DNA from: Pelodera strongyloides
Taxonomy: Eukaryota; Nematoda; Chromadorea; Rhabditida; Rhabditidae
Direction: 5' to 3'
NCBI GenBank assembly: GCA_036852015.1
Contig: JAANDG010000079.1
Span: forward strand, 248,001 to 312,000
Length of the DNA stretch: 64,000 nt
Positions 34,539-57,427 of this stretch are shown in pieces. Made by a program: the position numbers and the translations under genes. Under the pieces are notes generated by a model. That model did no database searches. It saw only the letters and a list, made by a program, of their open reading frames with translations, and was not told the DNA's origin. Position 1 is the stretch's first letter. Every line of letters starts with the position of its first letter.

Positions 34539-35487
34539 AGTTAATTATTCATGAATTAATTAAAGGGGCGGACCCACGGTAAAAACAGTTTCGCAAAAGT
34601 ACCTTACAATTAGCAGAAACTTTCCGTGGGCCCGTTTTTTAAAAACAAAGGATACCAGGATGTAAACTAGAACAACGTATGTACTATGCCAAAGTGTATG
34701 GATTAGATAATTAGATTGGGACTTATCTTTACGGGGTCAATTAAGATACTCATAATCAATAATCTCAAATAATAACACCTCATTGACTAAATGATTCATT
34801 GCGTATTCCGTTATATATACTAAGCGGAACAATTATCTCCATACTACGGTAAACAACATCCTACAATTTAAGTTAATAAAAATAGCCTGAGTTTGGCCTA
34901 AATACGCAAAACTTCAATGGCTATGCTGGAAAATAACGAGAAAAATAAATGAACCTGTAGTGATCAGTGAGTGGTGACAATAATAGTAAATTAAATACAA
35001 AAACACATAAATGCAAATATTGTGAAAACAAATATTTTAGCGTAGGGATTCGGCTAAAGGGCGCGCGGCAGTGATTTGACCCGCAGTTTTTCGCCAGCGA
35101 GCCGGACGCCCGCTTACGAGTAAGTCTTACGCCGCGCGCTCTTGATGCTTCTTTGTGAGGCAGGGGAATTAATTAGCATACTAACGAAATCTCAGCTTTG
35201 TGACCATAGTTATGTAAAATAGGAAGAAAAATAGAATGAATGGAATAATGAGGACTCGTCCTCGAAATCGTGCAAAAACTATCTTTGGTTTGTACAAAAA
35301 CATAAAAAATGCATAAAAAAATACAAAAATGCACAAGAATGGGCAAATGGTATATTTGGTCCTTTTGGAGGAGTAAATGCATGCAATGATAATGTGAAAC
35401 TAACACACAAACTATTTAAACAAATCAACATTTAAAGAGAAATATCTGGCTAGAGTGGAATGGGGTTGAAGCGGTATAATATGTACT

Positions 35488-35551
35488 TGGCAGACAGTGG
35501 ATTCGAACCCTCGATGGGTTTTCGGTAGGTGAGAGACTTAGCATCTTGCCA
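35488..35551 (-). repeat. tRNA-like (pol III A/B-box) sequence abutting the egl-44 stop
   Basis: On the minus strand it starts TGGCAAGATGC immediately after the egl-44 stop codon, has a B-box-like GGGTTCGAATCC, and ends TGCCA pairing with the first bases. It resembles a degenerate tRNA or tRNA-derived SINE. No convincing full cloverleaf could be drawn. Confidence 0.4.
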
Positions 35552-45766
<10,215 letters not shown>

Positions 45767-47086
45767 CTGAAATTATTTAACGATCCAAAAAAGTGAACTT
45801 ATAGAAAAAGATAAACTGAGCACAGGTGACACGTCATTGATATTGAGTTGAGAGAGAAAGAGAAAGAGAAAGAGAAAAAACGAGAGAGATACGAAGATAG
45901 AGATAGGAAGACGGGGATAGAGAAAGAGAGGGAGTGAGTGACAGAAGGAATAATTTACTACTTAAGTTGTAACGTCGTCGTATTTTAGGTAATTAATGTA
46001 CCCGGTACCCCTTGACACTGTACAAAACGTTATCAAACATAACATCGCTAGCTCGTAGCAGACAAACCTTAGCAGAATGGTATGTTCCAGGTAGCTGAAT
46101 AGGTGCAATACATAGCAGAGAAGGTATACTGTGCAGTGTATTGTCGTTAAGGACAAGCTGATACATATTTAGCCGTTCAACGGTCCTGTGGCGGCACACA
46201 GTTTGGTACTAAAGCAAAAAGCCGACTGCCAAACTTTCGAAGCTATTCTAGAGAATATATCTAGTCTACTCAGGTCTACGCAAACAACAAGTCGTTCTAA
46301 AAATCAAACACGGGTTTCAACTTTTAAAAATTGCAAATTCTCCCGGGCTTGTTACGGGGAAATGCCGTTGCGTTTTGTTTGGTTTATGACAGCTGAGACT
46401 ACGGATTTGTTATATCCAAGCATATAATGCATATAGATATGTATATGTAGACTGGTGTTTAAGTTTAAGTGAACATATGGTTCAATAAACGGAAAAAATG
46501 GCATCAAGTATCACCAGGAAAAGAGCACAGGGATCTGTGGTGTACTTTCAGAGCTATGATAATGAGGATGGTAATGATGCGCATTTTTTGCTTAGGGTGC
46601 TTGCTGTATGCTAATTAAATAAATTTAGCTTTTAACTAATATTAACTGCTCCTCACGTGTATTACGACGGGTTTAGGTCAAATTTACACTGAAATTTTTA
46701 TGATTATGACTACTGTACTAATTAACAGTGGCAAGCGAGAGAGAGAGAGAGAGGTGGAGTTGGAGAGGAGCGAGAAACGCGAGAGTTAAAAAATGATGAA
46801 ACTTGAGCAGTTAATTGTCCCTAAAATAATATCGATTGACTTTTCTTAAAGAGACCTTGGTCATGGACGGGTCCCTAAAACGAGGTAGAAACGACATAAT
46901 TATATGTTTGTCCGAGAGGATGGTAAATGTCAATGCACGGATTCGTTTGTGTTTTTCAGCAGCTCCAAGCCGGTCATTACCTATGGAAAGAACATCGCGG
47001 TTTGACTACCAATAACAATATGTACATTTATATATAGTCGATGTCCAGAGCACGCGATCTGATGTTTTTTCTATATTTTATTTTAG

Positions 47087-47250
47087 TTTACTTCGAAATA
47101 CCGGCCGGTTTTTGAAACGCATCGAGTACACCAGCATTCTTATGCAGCTTATGCAAATGAGCATAAATTATAATAAAATATCGAGCTAAATTCGAGTAAC
47201 TTAACATAAATACGTAAGAATTCAGTTGTACACGATGCGTTTCAAAAACC
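47087..47250. repeat. TTAA-family MITE
   Basis: TTTACTTCGAAATACCGGCC at the left, full family interior (GAGTACACCAGCATTCTTAT), and a right arm ending at TTTCAAAAACCGAA without the terminal bases. Confidence 0.85.
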
Positions 47251-47582
47251 GAATCAAAAATGGAGAAAAATCAATAGTGGTATGGTATAAGATAGTACTA
47301 CCGTGGTGTACGCGTGGTATACGAGAATGAACAGAATATAGTACAAGTGAAAAATGGAAGCTGATCAAAGCCAAACTATAAACTTATAATAAATTGTCGG
47401 AATTTTTGGCATCGCCTCCTATCTCGAATGTTCTCATTTATCAGAACTACTGTTTAGTAAATATTTATGATTTGTCATGCAAAAAGATAAGGTTCAATTT
47501 TCAGCTTCTTTATATTGGGTGAATACCATATTAGGCATCTAAATTTAGCCACTATCATCTTTCAACTAACTAGCTAGGTTGT

Positions 47583-47713
47583 TTAAAGCGAAATACCGGC
47601 CGGGTTTTGAAACGCATCATGGGTAACTGAATTTTTACGTATCTATGCTAAGTTACTCGAATTTAGCTCGTTTTTTATTCTAATTTATGTTCATTTGCAT
47701 ACGCTGCACAGGA
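47583..47713. repeat. Truncated TTAA-family MITE
   Basis: TTAAAGCGAAATACCGGCCG at the left; runs to GCATACGCTGCACAGGAAG and lacks the right arm. Confidence 0.8.
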
Positions 47714-48089
47714 AGTTGTTTAAGCTATTTATATGGCAGAATTCACAGGTGGCAGACTGTGTGCCTTTTACCTCAAGTCAAATCAGCTACAAAGCGCGTA
47801 GCGCCGTCACACTGATGCGGTACATTAACCAAAGAGCGCTTCACGCGCAGCCACAGAAAGAAATCCCATTACTGTGGGAAAATTGGCTAGATGTTGAAAA
47901 GCCTTATTGTTAGGGTCTCAACCATTTGGATGCAAAATATCACAAATATTAGTTTGTCTAACATTTCCACATTTTTTACGGAAGTATTTCATCGTTCCAA
48001 TGGTATGGTGCACCAATTGCGCACCAATTCTGCACCAATAGTGCACCAATTTAGTCTCGCTAAGGCAAGGGTTGCATGCCCCAACTACA

Positions 48090-48157
48090 GGTGGCAGGTG
48101 TTCGATCTGGTAGACGCGCGCGCTATTCACATATCACTTTTTACGCACTCTGCCACC
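48090..48157 (-). repeat. tRNA-like sequence
   Basis: A 68-nt minus-strand segment with perfectly complementary 7-bp ends GGTGGCA / TGCCACC, an A-box-like TGGCAGAGTGCG and a weak B-box GATCGAACACC. The T arm does not pair well, so I call it a pseudo-tRNA or SINE head, not a functional tRNA. Confidence 0.4.
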
Positions 48158-48853
48158 ATCGTGACCACAAAAAAGGTCAAACGGGTAGCTTACCGCTGGT
48201 ACAGGCTAACCCCATCCTGCTATGGGGTAGGTCTGCGGACTGGGTACCTAGGAATGAAAAACGTTGGCTAATTTATTGGCGGTGACTAATTGCGCAGAAG
48301 TTAAATAAAAAGCAAATAGATGGCGGAATAGCCCTAACTGTTGACGATAAGGCGTAGCGTACCATAAAAATTTCATTATTAGGTCCGACCTCACCTTTAC
48401 CACTAAGGCACAACAGTAACAAAAACAATTACGTATTTCGCATAGACCTAGGGCAAGATAGTATAATTTGTATAATCAACAGTACACGTACACTTCACTG
48501 AGAATATTCGCATAGAATTTTCAACAAGCAATTTGGAGGGATATTAGGCCGAGGCTGCCTAAGCCTGAGTCTCAGACATGGTACCACCCTAATGGTAAGA
48601 TCCAAAATTCAACTTGTCACAATAGATTTTCGAGAGGTCAACAAATTATCGAAATTACGGAATTTATAGCTCAAGAACCGGCACGCAGGCTATGTTCGGG
48701 CGCAGATGTTGTACTGCTATGGCTCAAGGTTATCTGGCTGTGGGCGGCCCGAAATAAAGAAAAGAAAGGAATAGACCGACTTATGTTTAGTAACAGTTCC
48801 GCGAGTATCAAATGAAGTAAACAATTTAGATGAAGACAAACATCTTTGCAATT

Positions 48854-49005
48854 TTAAAGCGAAATACCGACCGGTTTTTGAAACGCATTCAGCATCCTTA
48901 TGCAGAATATGCAAATGAACATAAATTAAAATCATAAATCATAAATTAGAATAAAAAATCGAGCTAAATTCGAGTAAATTAGCAGCTGTCCACGATGCGT
49001 TCAGA
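48854..49005. repeat. TTAA-family MITE, right arm truncated
   Basis: TTAAAGCGAAATACCGACCG at the left, a short internal duplication (AATCATAAATCATAAATTAG), ending GTCCACGATGCGTTCAG. Confidence 0.8.
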
Positions 49006-51249
49006 AGAGAATCTTTTAAACAGACAACATTCTGGTTAAATATATAAGGTTATCATAAAAGGTCATAATAGGACTCGTCGAACGACCATTCAATAGACCG
49101 AAGAAGAAGAAAATTCTAAAGGTAGCTCTATCATACCACAGCTATAAAAGACAATCAAGCTGACGCGTGCCTGTATCCTTCCAATGGTACCAATTGAGAG
49201 ATAGAGAGAGATAGAGAAAGAGAGATAACCATATATAGCTTCGGTAGAGGAGAGGTACAGAGAGCCAGGGTGGTAAGAACAGTTCACTAATTTGCATATA
49301 TTCATGAGAGAGTGCGTGATCGAGGAGACTTAGACCAGATCCCCAGCGGGTGGCAGATGTTTGTAAGGGCCCAAAGATGGAGTGGCCACTGCACATTGCT
49401 TAGCACCCGGGGAAGCGCATACCGGAGCGGTAACCCGAACCGCTACCGGGCCCGTACCACTAGTGAATTACTTAGCACCTCGTTGTAAACATAATATGGA
49501 GATGGATAAAGAAAATCCTTATTTACATAGACGTATTTGAAGATCAGTTTTCATAACAAGTCTATGTCAACTACTAGTTTATCATAAACCAATAAAACCC
49601 AATAACTCGAAATTAGAATACCCAGTTAAAGTGTGCAAATAATCTATCGTAAGCTGTGATGAAAATGAATATGGAAAATGAATATGCGCCAAGAAAAAAT
49701 GTTTTTCTTTCAATCGTGTAAATAAGTGCAAATATTGAACAACGAAACAATTGGATTGAGGTATGAGAGCTTTGGAATGAAGCACTGACGAATGTCAGAT
49801 AAGGACTGGAGAGGGAAATAATAAAGGAGAAAGTGAACCTTTAAATGCACGTCAGAGGTTAGAAGAAGCCGGCTGTAAATTGGAACCTTGCCAAGAATGG
49901 GTCATGTTCTCAAAGGTTCAAGTTAATGGCTCACTCAAGTACCATGTAAAAGTCCCATGTAAATATTTTTCTGTGATAAAATTACAGGGGTAGGTAAACA
50001 TACATAGCTGTAAATATCGCACGGGATAAAACGTGTAATAATTCACGAAACAAAATCCAAATATGGGTACCTGAACCGAAAAGTTAGCTTCTGAATCTAA
50101 TAAAAGGTCTCGTCCACAATAATAGAATAGAAATAAACCAAGATTTAAATATAATGTATGGAGCAAATTTTCTGTATATTCGTTTCCTTTCTTTCTCAGG
50201 CTCCCCCTCTCTCTCTCTGTCTCTCTCTCTCTCTTCTCTCTTTCATTTCATAATCAGACACATTTTTTTATAACCTTGACGGTTGAGTTAAAAGTCATGA
50301 TGGTTCCGGGTTAGATATGATGTATGTGGTCTAATTGTAAGAAAAGAAAAACCGAAAAACCTTGAAAAACTGTTAGATAAAGGTGGGTATTTAAGATTTA
50401 CTGGTGGCGCACTGATAGGCAACCATTTGCAAATGTTTACGAACTGAAATGAAATGTCCTTCAAAAAAATAAAGCAGTTCTCATTGATCGATTTTCTTTT
50501 CGTTATAAAGGGAGAAAATGAGGGTGGGAGAGAGAGAGAGAGAGACAGAGAGAAAGAATAAGAGAGAAACAGAGAAATAGAGGAGACAGAGAGCGGTAAA
50601 ATATCCGTATCAATATATCATATTAGATATCAAACGACAAATAAGATAACCTTGAGTTTAATTGGATTAGTCTCGACGACATCGGCGGGAGTTAATTTGC
50701 AATTCGAAAGCAGTTTTTCAAGTCATCAAAAACCATTTGTATGGAAAGACTTTATTGGTAAGCATTATAGCGAGGTTACTGTTGCCGAAGTACATATGTA
50801 TAGGCCAGGTTGACAGTGCAAACTTTCAGCAAACGCTACTTGAATTTCAGCAAACTTTTCTTGAATTGACATTCCCGGTAATCACGGTACTTCTATATAA
50901 AAAACGGAGCTATATAAAATATTCTCTATTTCTCTCAATATTACACTATCACTACGTCAGAATCAACCCCAGGGAGGTTCTAGTCTATATTTGGTAATTA
51001 ACACACGGTGGTTCAAGAGCCATGCTCTTAACTTCTTACTTATTTCTATGACGTGTATTAGTGTGAGTCAGCTGATTGAGGGATACTGATTAGCGAAAAT
51101 CAATCAATACTTGGAAAAAGAGAGGAAGAACAGTCATGTTATGTGTTAAGGAGTCGAAGGTTTGGTGATAACACGACAGTCAGAGACCGAGACTGGCAGG
51201 AAGCGATAGAGATTGAGATAGGATGAGATAAGGGATCGAGGGAGTCAGA

Positions 51250-51345
51250 GGGTAAGAGAGAGAGAGGTTGAGAGAGAGAGAGGGAGAGAGAGGGAGAGAG
51301 AGAGAGGGAGGGAGAGAGAGAAGAGAGAGAGTTAAGGGAGGGAGA
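51250..51345. repeat. (GA)n microsatellite
   Basis: GAGAGAGAGGGAGAGAGAG purine tract in the gene-poor region. Confidence 0.95.
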
Positions 51346-52277
51346 GGGAGAGATCAAGTCTGCTCCGAGATCCGGTCTATCCCCTCGGGGACTACTCCCC
51401 CCGATCCTACAAGGAGAAATGGGTGACGAATGGGAGAGAGGGAGAGAGAGAGAGAGAGACGTCGATTATTGATTTGTCATATAGTTATCGATTTTTGAAT
51501 AGACAAAGTGCATGCATATAGATATAATGAAAAAGTACTAATTATACATGATCATTTTTTTTAATAAAAAAATTGAGCGTGCGTCGTGAATCTACTGTTC
51601 TACTCAGACATAATGTCAGTAAAATTTGAAGGAAGTTTTGTAATTACACGCAGACACGTGAACGTGAGCGAGATCGTTTTTACTCCTAGCGTAAGTGCAT
51701 GAGGGTAATCCTAACCTAACGGATACTATGAAATAAAAATGATCACTTATGAAAATATAATATATTCAATTTTCCCGGCAATTTGTCAAATACATTTGAA
51801 CCAATCGGTCAAAAGGTCATCTGCAAAGCCAGAAAATTTCCACGAGAAACTGAATTATCATTAAAAAGATATTATAAAAAAGTTGATTGAATAAGAAGTT
51901 TGATATTGTAGATAAGAGATAGATGAGCCAACAAACATAAACTGACAGTTGTTCTCTTCACTGTGCTGTGTTGTGTGTGATGAAATATAAGATCTGAGCA
52001 TGAAGAGAGAGAGAGATACATATATATGTGTATACAAAAATAAACCCCTTTTTTCTGGGTTCTTATGGATAATGTACTGTATAATAATTATTAAGAGAAC
52101 ATAATTATAATACTCTTTGCCTCATTGGAGAGTTGTAACCAAAGGAGGACAGTGCATTCGTAAAGTAATAGTTGAAAAACAATAATTGTATAAAAATATA
52201 AAAAAAAAAACTCGGAAATAGCTTTTCCTTCGGAGTACGTGATCCGGAAACAAATATACAGATAAATATGAAATTGT

Positions 52278-52377
52278 TGGAGAGAGAGAGAGGGAGGGAA
52301 GAAAGATAAAGGGGGAACCATAGAGAGAGATAGAGAGAGCGGAAGAGAGAGAGAGAGAAAGATAGAGAGAGGACAAA
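52278..52377. repeat. (GA)n-rich tract
   Basis: GAGAGAGAGAGGGAGGGAAG and similar runs; overlapping antisense frames rich in Ser and Leu are artefacts of this repeat. Confidence 0.9.
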
Positions 52378-54012
52378 AGAGGAAGAGAATAAACGGAAAT
52401 AAAAATGTAAAAGTGTCCATAAAAGACGTTGATCTCGTAAAATAAAACGCAAAACGCTAGGATACCCTACATATCGGGACAGTCGTTTTTTTTAAATATT
52501 GTGGCGACCACACACAGATATTTAATGTGTATATAGAATTTTTTGATGTCATAGAAATATATAATTCGTGCAATATTAATTGTTGTTATTCCTGTTTTTT
52601 GTTGTATAGAAAAATAGAAAGGCTCGTTTTATTGCAGGTAAATTGTCGCATGGGGTGAAATAGGCAATCTAACAAGTGATGTTAACTTGTTAATAATAAA
52701 AATGGTCTAGTTTTGGTATAAAATTATAAAATAAGCACTTCTTTTAAGTTTTTAGTAAAAAACATCTGCATCTATGCGCACTATGCGAAACGGGACATGC
52801 GCCTATACCTATCTATGTAATACCAAAGATATATTTTTGGATTCTTTGTTAGTTCTAGCTAGGGAAACGGTGCAACTTTTGGTATAAAACCTTTCGACCG
52901 CTTTCTTAGAAGTTCACTCTTAATTTTTTTTATTTATAGTTTAGTGCCATCATAAAAGCACAATATAATTCCATATTCCTTATAAATATACTTGCCTAAA
53001 AATATGAATGATAGATGCAAAAAGGCTCGTTTTTCTATAACAATTGAATGAAAAGAATTTGTATTGTCTGCGAAAACGAGTCATAAATTCCCCAATTCTT
53101 TAAATTTTCATTTTCTGAATAAAAGTGAAAATAGAAAGACGTCAGAGAAGTTCTCATTGAAATGTTGCATCGTCCATTAGTATATCAAACAACTTTCGTA
53201 ATATGCAAAATGAAATAATATAAAAATAGCAATAAACAAAATAGAAAAAATACCTAAAGCAAGATTTGAAACCGTTTGCGAAACTTATTAATAAAATAAA
53301 CAATATAAAAATATAAAGGATTTATCCACTAACAATGCTAAAGTACCATAAGAAATATGTATAATGTGATGAAAATACTCATTGTCCATAATCTTTTCAA
53401 AGTCTAATAGATACCGTAGGCGTTGGATAGTAGAGTTTTCTCAAAAGCTGGCATCTTTTTGTCCCGGGCCCCTTATTGGTCCAAAACTATTCTAATGTAT
53501 GCAAGTCCCGCCCACCAACAGATGTGTTTCCCTTCATAAATGAAGGTCCCAAGTTTGAGTTTAAAATTTACGCGCAAATCAATATTTTTCATAAATAAAC
53601 TTGACTTATATTTACTTACATTGATAGAAGCCATAAGGTTACATCCTGTCCTGTTTTACGACTATGACAAATTTAGTCTTTCAATAAGCTACAAATACAT
53701 ATATTTGCACGTAAAAAGAGTCAATATTTTGCAAGGACTGACGTGACATAGTGTATTCCTGAGAGAGCACAGAGAAGCGAAGAAATTGAAACATGTTATA
53801 TAAAACATGTAAGGCCTTTCAGGTATGCAAAGAATGGAAAGCGCGCTGACACGCTCAAAAAGGGGCGGAGCATTAAAAGAGGGCGGAGTTAGGTGATGAT
53901 CCCGTTTCAGGACAAATATTTCATAAAATTCGATTTCCTTATTCGAAGCACGCTAATTCTTAATGTTGAGTGATCTATTCGGAAACTGTCCAAAACGCTC
54001 ACATATTATATT

Positions 54013-54193
54013 TTAAAGCGAAATACCGGTCGGTTTTTGAAACGCATCGCTGACAACTTACTCTTACGTATTGATGCTAATGTGCTCGAATTTGGCTCGA
54101 TTTTTTTATTCTAACTGATGTTCATTTGCATAGGCCGCATAAGAATGATGGTGTACTCGATATGCTTCAAAACCGGCCGGCATTGCGCTTTAA
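54013..54193. repeat. TTAA-family MITE, complete
   Basis: TTAAAGCGAAATACCGGTCG to GGCCGGCATTGCGCTTTAA. Confidence 0.9.
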
Positions 54194-54949
54194 TAGAAGC
54201 ATGCTAATTCTCCTTTGGAAATTAAATTTTATGTTGACCTATCCGGAAACTATGTCCAGAACGCTCACATATTACATTTTAGCATTGTTTCGTTTGTTCA
54301 GCAGTATAAATATGTTAGTGCTCTCGCCACTCGCCACTTACCATCACTGAACGTTGCACAAAAAAAACATCTATTCTGCTTTATGGGGTCTCGATGTATG
54401 ACAAACATTGCTTCCAAGTATGGCTTTAATTACCGTAGATTGGCACTGCACGGGGACAACTACAGACCGCCAATAAATGGTCCCGCGGCCGGTAGCCACA
54501 GGACAATTTTTTTCGAGCGTGCATAAACTGTGCATTTTCGCCTCGTCTAGTATTATCAATGGTGCATTTTCAAACTTTCAAAGGTGTATGCACAATTTCA
54601 AAGGTGTATACATGAGATGCACATTTGATACTTGGAAGCAAAATGCGCTGTTTTTGCCATACATCGAGACCCCATTAGTCGCAGTGCGAAAACCTGATCA
54701 TTACGCGGATTTAGTTTTTTTTTCGTGAGGACACGAAGACCGTACAACGAGACAATCTAAAATTCCCTATTTCAGATGAACAACAAGACAACAGAAAATC
54801 TGCAAACGCGAAAGAACTTGAAAATGAAAAACGCAAGCAAAATAAAATAATTTTCAAAGTTCAATCGATATTTGACTACATCTACAATGTCTACAAAAGT
54901 AATCACGGACTGTATGAAAGTGTACTGGTCAGAGAAAAGCAGTGAGAAA

Positions 54950-54964
54950 GAGAAAATAGAGAGG

Positions 54965-54996
<32 letters not shown>

Positions 54997-55025
54997 GACA
55001 GAGAGAGAAAGGGAGAGAGAAATAG
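54950..55025. repeat. (GA)n-rich tract
   Basis: GAGAGAGACAGAGACAGAG purine run. Confidence 0.9.
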
Positions 55026-55341
55026 AGATCACCCAGCAGTAGTAGCCAAGGTGGGTACACAGTACACACTCGGCAATGTCAACACAGAAGGAGGACTACA
55101 CGGGGGTGGATATGTTTGGAGAAACCTGCTGACAAACACTAGCGCCAGAACTGCGCCGAGCAATCTATTATTAAATGCGAGAAGCTACATTTTGCTGCCT
55201 AGCTGCTGTGTTAGCATACATTGATAAGATTTGAAATTATGACAGTGACTGCGGTTTACAGTTTTAAATGTTTTTATGAGTGCTAGAGATAAAGTAAATT
55301 ATTTTAAGAAAATATTCGCATACATCGCTGATGTGCTGCAT

Positions 55342-55528
55342 TTAAAGGGATGTAACAACCAGTTTTTGAAACATATGTTGAATACTGTATTCCCGTGCAT
55401 TATATACAAATGTGCATGATTGGAACAAAAAATCGAACCTAATTCAAACACACTTATTGTTAGCATAAATACATGGGAGCACAGTTCTCCAATATACGTT
55501 TCAAAAACCGGCCGCTATATCACTTTAA
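55342..55528. repeat. TTAA MITE, second subfamily, complete
   Basis: TTAAAGGGATGTAACAACCA to CGGCCGCTATATCACTTTAA. Confidence 0.85.
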
Positions 55529-55966
55529 CATTTTTTAATAGGACGAAGTTGAAGTTCAAGGATCCTTGAATATTGGTTCTCATCTAGACACAATTCCCTT
55601 TTCATTTCCTTCCAGTATTGAAAAGGTAAAGTTAGACATTTTCTACTCTGATTTTCAGATATGCATACCAAATGCGCATTTCAGACTTTGGATTGACTAC
55701 TACAGCCCAAACAACGCTGTAGGAGAACTCTGCGTAAAATAGTGCGGGGTTGGAGAAAGCATGATCTAAAATCACAACATTGACAGTATTCAACATCTTA
55801 TCAGGAAATAAATAACATAGTGTAGAACATTGACATTTACCACGGTTTTGAAATATTCAGCCAATCAAAGGATTTAATCCGGAGCCGTACACATCAGGAG
55901 CAAATCATCACGAAGTTAATGCACAGTATAGCTTTCTGCAGATAAATGAATAAATACATAACCGTA

Positions 55967-56143
55967 AGTTTGAATACCGGCCGGTTTCTGAAATGCATCG
56001 TGGACAATTGTATTCTTACGTATTTATGCTAATTTGCTGGAATTCAGCTCGATTTTTTATTCTTATTTATGTTCATTTACATATATGCTGCATAAGAATG
56101 CTGGTCTACTTGATGTGTTTCGGTCTACGAGTCGGTATATGAA
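55967..56143. repeat. TTAA-family MITE, degraded ends
   Basis: GTTTGAATACCGGCCGGTTT at the left and GTGTTTCGGTCTACGAGTCG at the right; the interior is typical (GTATTTATGCTAATTTGCTG). Confidence 0.75.
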
Positions 56144-56502
56144 AACTCATCCAAAGGATGCTAAACATTTAAAAATTTAAATGGACAAAGTGAATACAGG
56201 GCCATGAGCCATGACCACCCACTATTCATCTTCAGTGCATTTTATTGCCCTTTTTGGAATGCACACTGGCTTTTTTTCCTTCGGTTATATCGAACACCAA
56301 TTTTGTCCTCTTTTCAATTTACCCCATGTCCAAAAACCCCTCTTCCATTAATAAATATTTGATGAGTTGACGCTACGAAATATGACAATTTATGCTAATA
56401 AAAAGGTTTTTTCCTCTGCAATTCCAGCTTCAATTACGACAAATTTTGCAGTTGAGTACCAAGTACATCCACGAACTAGAATACTTTTATTGCACGAGCT
56501 CT

Positions 56503-56574
56503 GGGCTGGCTGGTTGGCTAGTGCGTTCGTATATAACGTGAACGACCCGGGTTCGAGTCTGGCCCATGACAACT
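56503..56574 (+). repeat. tRNA-like sequence with A and B boxes
   Basis: Ends GGGCTGG / CTGGCCC can pair (two G-U). It has TTGGCTAGTGCG near the A-box position and GGGTTCGAGTCT as a good B-box. The T stem has mismatches, so it is a degenerate tRNA or tRNA-derived SINE. Confidence 0.4.
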
Positions 56575-56955
56575 TTCAAATCAACAACCGGCGAGGGAAT
56601 CATGGGTGATCCCTAATGGCCCTGAAGACCTCTGCGAACAAGTCATAAGCTTTGAAACACTGCGTTGAACTGCCCTTGCAAAACCTTATTATTCATTATT
56701 ACAATAATCCTATGGTGAACTTTCTGAATGAGGGTTATTTTATGCAAGCAGGAGCAATAAAACAACTCCGAAATACCACCACAGAAACAGCAAGCAAAAT
56801 CCTTTATTAAAATGTGTTACTTTACAGACAAACAGAAAGAAATCTTGGGGATATGTATAATTCGAGCAGTGCATATGTTCATTCAAATAGACACAAGTTT
56901 ATGTACTATAAAAAGTAATATTATTTTTAATGGACAAGCAAGGAGCAGACGAGAT

Positions 56956-57135
56956 TTAAAGCGACATGCCGGCCGGTTTTTGAAACGAATCTCAAATATC
57001 AGCATTCTTATGCATTCATGCTAAAAGGGGTCTATTATCTATTTTTTATTCAAATTTATGCTCATTTGCATATCAAGCATAGGAAAGCAGGGAGTACTCG
57101 ATGCGTTTCAAAAACCGGCCGGTATTTCGCTTTAA
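56956..57135. repeat. TTAA-family MITE, complete
   Basis: TTAAAGCGACATGCCGGCCG to ACCGGCCGGTATTTCGCTTTAA (last 17 bases CGGTATTTCGCTTTAA region). It is directly followed by a second element (57136-57262). Confidence 0.9.
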
Positions 57136-57262
57136 AGCCATATACTTGTGAAACGTATGAGCATTCCTATGTATGTATGCTCATCCTAATTTACGTCATT
57201 TGCATCCAAACATACCGAAATGCAGTTGTTCTCATACGTTTCAAAAAACTGGCTATTATTTA
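57136..57262. repeat. Diverged TTAA-family element in a three-element cluster
   Basis: AGCCATATACTTGTGAAACG to AAAACTGGCTATTATTTATT, head to tail with neighbours on both sides. Confidence 0.6.
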
Positions 57263-57266
57263 TTAT

Positions 57267-57427
57267 TTCAAGCGAAACACCGGCCGATTTGTGAAACACA
57301 TCGAATAGACCAGCTCCCTTATGCATCCTATGCAACTGACATAAATTAGAATAAAAATTCGAGCTAATTCGAGCAAATTAGTAACATTTCAGATGCATTT
57401 CAAAAACCGCCCGGTATTTCGCTTTAA
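57267..57427. repeat. TTAA-family MITE that supplies a stop codon
   Basis: TTCAAGCGAAACACCGGCCG to CGCCCGGTATTTCGCTTTAA. Its terminal TTAA (57424-57427) provides the TAA stop of the minus-strand gene at 57424. Confidence 0.9.

Larger units (their letters stand above)
33368..35551. other. Intergenic region, receptor copy 2 / egl-44
   Basis: AT-rich. It holds a 171-bp hairpin element (34026-34196), a dispersed element with ATAATGGGGTTTCAAAGT ends (34366-34538), a short GC-rich inverted repeat around 35050-35140 and a tRNA-like sequence at 35488-35551. No gene is seen. A direct duplication (TACCATGGTGAACCATTAAG) occurs at 33431-33523. Confidence 0.5.
45767..57423. other. 11.7-kb gene-poor region upstream of egl-44
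   Basis: No reading frame with plausible splice partners was found. The interval has (GA)n/(CT)n tracts (about 45855-45940, 46738-46752, 49195-49225, 50200-50235, 50525-50590, 51250-51345, 52278-52375, 54950-55025), many TTAA-family elements, tRNA-like sequences (48090, 56503) and otherwise AT-rich DNA. Upstream noncoding exons or enhancers of egl-44 may lie here. Confidence 0.5.

Noticed and set aside
46188..46427. 79-residue open frame in the gene-poor region
   Set aside because: It has no splice sites in phase with anything nearby, no recognisable motif, and composition like the surrounding noncoding DNA.
47891..48271. 126-residue open frame
   Set aside because: It runs through tandem GCACCAAT repeats and the tRNA-like segment at 48090; the frame is not protein-like.
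55050..55260. Open st retch reading VGTQYTLGNVNTEGGLHGGG
   Set aside because: It follows a GA tract, lacks a start and clear splice sites, and is under 70 codons. It could be an exon, but nothing joins to it.
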